A stretch of DNA of 64,000 nt from Thiodiazotropha sp050291245 (GTDB taxonomy: Bacteria > Pseudomonadota > Gammaproteobacteria > Chromatiales > Chromatiaceae). The stretch covers positions 62,001 to 126,000 of the forward strand of contig JBNKJP010000020.1 of NCBI GenBank assembly GCA_050291245.1, read 5' to 3'. The notes under the pieces were generated by a model, which worked only from the letters and a program-made list of their open reading frames with translations, was not told the DNA's origin and did no database searches. Positions 62,987 through 64,000 of this stretch are shown here, one piece after another. Positions within the stretch are counted from its first letter, which is position 1; each line of letters opens with the position of its first letter. A program made the translations under genes and the position numbers.

Positions 62987-63400
62987 TTACCAGCCAAAAA
63001 ATTTCCTTAAACCTGTAATAACGCCCAGAAGGATTAAAATATACCAACCTTCATTGGCGGAATTTTTTGGAAGATCAGCGGGTTTCTCAGAGGCCTTGAT
63101 TCTGTCGCGGTGCCTGTAGCCCTGTATCAAAAGAATAATGCTCGGGACGATACTGAACCCAAAGAAGTACATCAAAAAGGTCAGGCCATAAAAAAACACC
63201 GTATTGCCGTGAAAAGTGTTATTGATGATGGCGATGGTTGAGAAGAACGCCAAAGTGAAAAACAACGATGCACCCAAAATGGCGAAAATGATAAATAATA
63301 CAGGATGGGGATGGAACGCGATATTGTAATAGTGCCTGATATAGCCCATGTAAAAGTAGTGCTTGAATCTTGCGGGATAACCCCTTTTGACTTGGTTCAT
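62987..63400 (-). CDS. small membrane protein of unknown function
   Basis: A 137-residue protein with three hydrophobic segments (FIIFAILGASLFFTLAFFS, FYGLTFLMYFFGFSIVPSI, and WYILILLGVITGL at the end) and a basic N-terminus (MNQVKRGYPARFKHYFY). No family is recognised. It is AT-rich and its neighbours do not tell its function. The ATG at 63400 lies in an AT-rich region. Reasonably likely to be real on hydrophobicity pattern and length. Confidence 0.5.
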   Translation of the reverse strand: MNQVKRGYPARFKHYFYMGYIRHYYNIAFHPHPVLFIIFAILGASLFFTLAFFSTIAIINNTFHGNTVFFYGLTFLMYFFGFSIVPSIILLIQGYRHRDRIKASEKPADLPKNSANEGWYILILLGVITGLRKFFGW

Positions 63401-63470
63401 TTGAGCGTCTCGGCACTATGTTCGAGAGCCTGATGGCTGATTATGAATGATCAGTGAAAGGTCGTGTGGC

Positions 63471-64000
63471 TTACTGGCTTTCTCCCACCCATGAGTTGTA
63501 ATAATCAGCGACGGTTGTTTCGATTTTTGCGGTAACATCATCTACGGCATTTTCGATTGTTTCAACGGCTGATGTAACGGTGTCAACAGATTCTTCGACA
63601 ACGTCGGTTACGATTTCCCGGGTTGTGTCGAAAGTTTCAAGTCCCACTTCAACGCCGCTATGAATGAGCGGGGCTACCGTATCGTCAATAAAGCCGTCAA
63701 ATTGCTTGTCGCCACCCAGGGCCTTATAGGTTTCATCGGCCGCGATACCCGCGGCGGTGCCCACTGCGACGGCGCCCGGACCGGTGGGTGCGGCCACGAT
63801 GCCTGAAACCAGGCCCGCGGTGGCGCCGATTGTAGCATTATCGACCGTCTTAAGCGCGCCGACGAAGCCGGCTGTAATCTTGTCGGCTGTGGTTGCATTC
63901 TCATCAAGCTTTGCAATCTCGGTGACCGTGCCAATGACGGGGCCGGCTACCAGGCCGGCCACGCCGGCTTTTTTACCTATGGACTCGGCGAGGTCGATGG
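63471..64000 (-). CDS. Gly/Ala-rich protein, partial (N-terminus beyond the window)
   Basis: The frame is open to the right edge, so only the C-terminal 176 residues or so are visible; the GTG at 63962 is probably internal. Residues near the edge read ESIGKKAGVAGLVAGPV, followed by glycine-zipper-like and alanine-rich stretches (TAGLVSGIVAAPTGPGAV, VGTAAGIAADETY) and an acidic Val/Thr-rich tail of heptad character (VVEESVDTVTSAVETIENAV). This resembles the glycine-zipper part of secreted or membrane-interacting proteins, but no family is recognised. Confidence 0.55.
   Translation of the reverse strand, partial: IDLAESIGKKAGVAGLVAGPVIGTVTEIAKLDENATTADKITAGFVGALKTVDNATIGATAGLVSGIVAAPTGPGAVAVGTAAGIAADETYKALGGDKQFDGFIDDTVAPLIHSGVEVGLETFDTTREIVTDVVEESVDTVTSAVETIENAVDDVTAKIETTVADYYNSWVGESQ

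Noticed and set aside
3..64000. CRISPR arrays, insertion sequences, tRNA or rRNA genes
   Set aside because: I looked for spaced direct repeats, transposase-type proteins and tRNA-like arms and found nothing convincing.

Overview
The window looks like a chromosomal segment of a free-living or symbiotic gammaproteobacterium, probably in or near the Chromatiales-type sulfur-oxidiser lineages. Several things point that way: the lptM-dapF-DUF484-xerC gene order, a YheS-type ABC-F ATPase, a class I adenylate cyclase, a complete set of type II secretion inner-membrane and pseudopilin genes, and exosortase H. The genus is an inference and cannot be proved from the sequence. I saw no rRNA, tRNA, CRISPR array, insertion sequence or phage module.

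Layout. 0-3.5 kb: the C-terminal part of a very large 'DNA repair ATPase' cut by the left edge, translationally coupled to an M50-type membrane protease, with a convergent cheX. 3.65-6.6 kb (minus): the housekeeping operon lptM-dapF-DUF484-xerC, ending in a small M50-like membrane protein that lacks the catalytic motif. 6.6-15.0 kb (minus): a surface-glycan set made of an FrhB-like redox protein, a polysaccharide pyruvyl transferase, a flippase-like membrane protein and two tandem YfhO-type polytopic proteins. 15.1-16.3 kb (plus): exosortase H and its dedicated partner membrane protein. 16.3-18.9 kb (minus): a WbpM/CapD-type nucleotide-sugar dehydratase and a VapBC-type toxin-antitoxin pair. 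19.0-27.0 kb (plus): gspE-F-G-H-I-J-K-L-M plus a short GspC/N-like gene, without gspD. 27.0-34.1 kb (plus): yheS, an RRM RNA-binding protein preceded by a coupled 44-codon ORF, a DUF2939 protein, and a PAS/degenerate-GGDEF gene coupled to cyaA. 34.1-39.6 kb (minus): sulfotransferase, Mip-like FKBP isomerase, GtrB-like glycosyltransferase and a GT-C-like polytopic protein. 39.6-43.1 kb (plus): Wzm/Wzt O-polysaccharide ABC exporter, a LpxL-like protein and a small lipoprotein. 43.6-45.4 kb: a strongly expressed-looking secreted protein of unknown function with a textbook terminator. 45.6-59.7 kb (plus): parvulin isomerase, then a long polysaccharide locus (methyltransferase/GT2/GT2 fusion, further glycosyltransferases, Wzx-like flippase, AsnB-type amidotransferase, epimerase, WbpL-like initiating transferase). 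59.7-64 kb: a more AT-rich end with a ribbon-helix-helix/coiled-coil gene pair, REP-like hairpins, a secreted beta-propeller protein, a small membrane protein, and a Gly/Ala-rich protein running off the right edge.

How the parts fit. Most of the window is cell-envelope biology. A WbpL-like enzyme would prime undecaprenyl phosphate. WbpM-type, epimerase and AsnB-type enzymes would make unusual sugars, and the GT2/GT4 enzymes would build the chain. Wzm/Wzt and/or the Wzx-like protein would move it across the membrane. Exosortase H could attach IPTLxxWG-CTERM proteins to the surface, and the type II system would export folded proteins. The most interesting spots are the exosortase H pair stranded in the glycan locus without a visible substrate, the inactive-looking GGDEF protein fused by translation to adenylate cyclase, the ribbon-helix-helix/coiled-coil pair with its own operator-like repeats, and the uncharacterised high-expression secreted protein.
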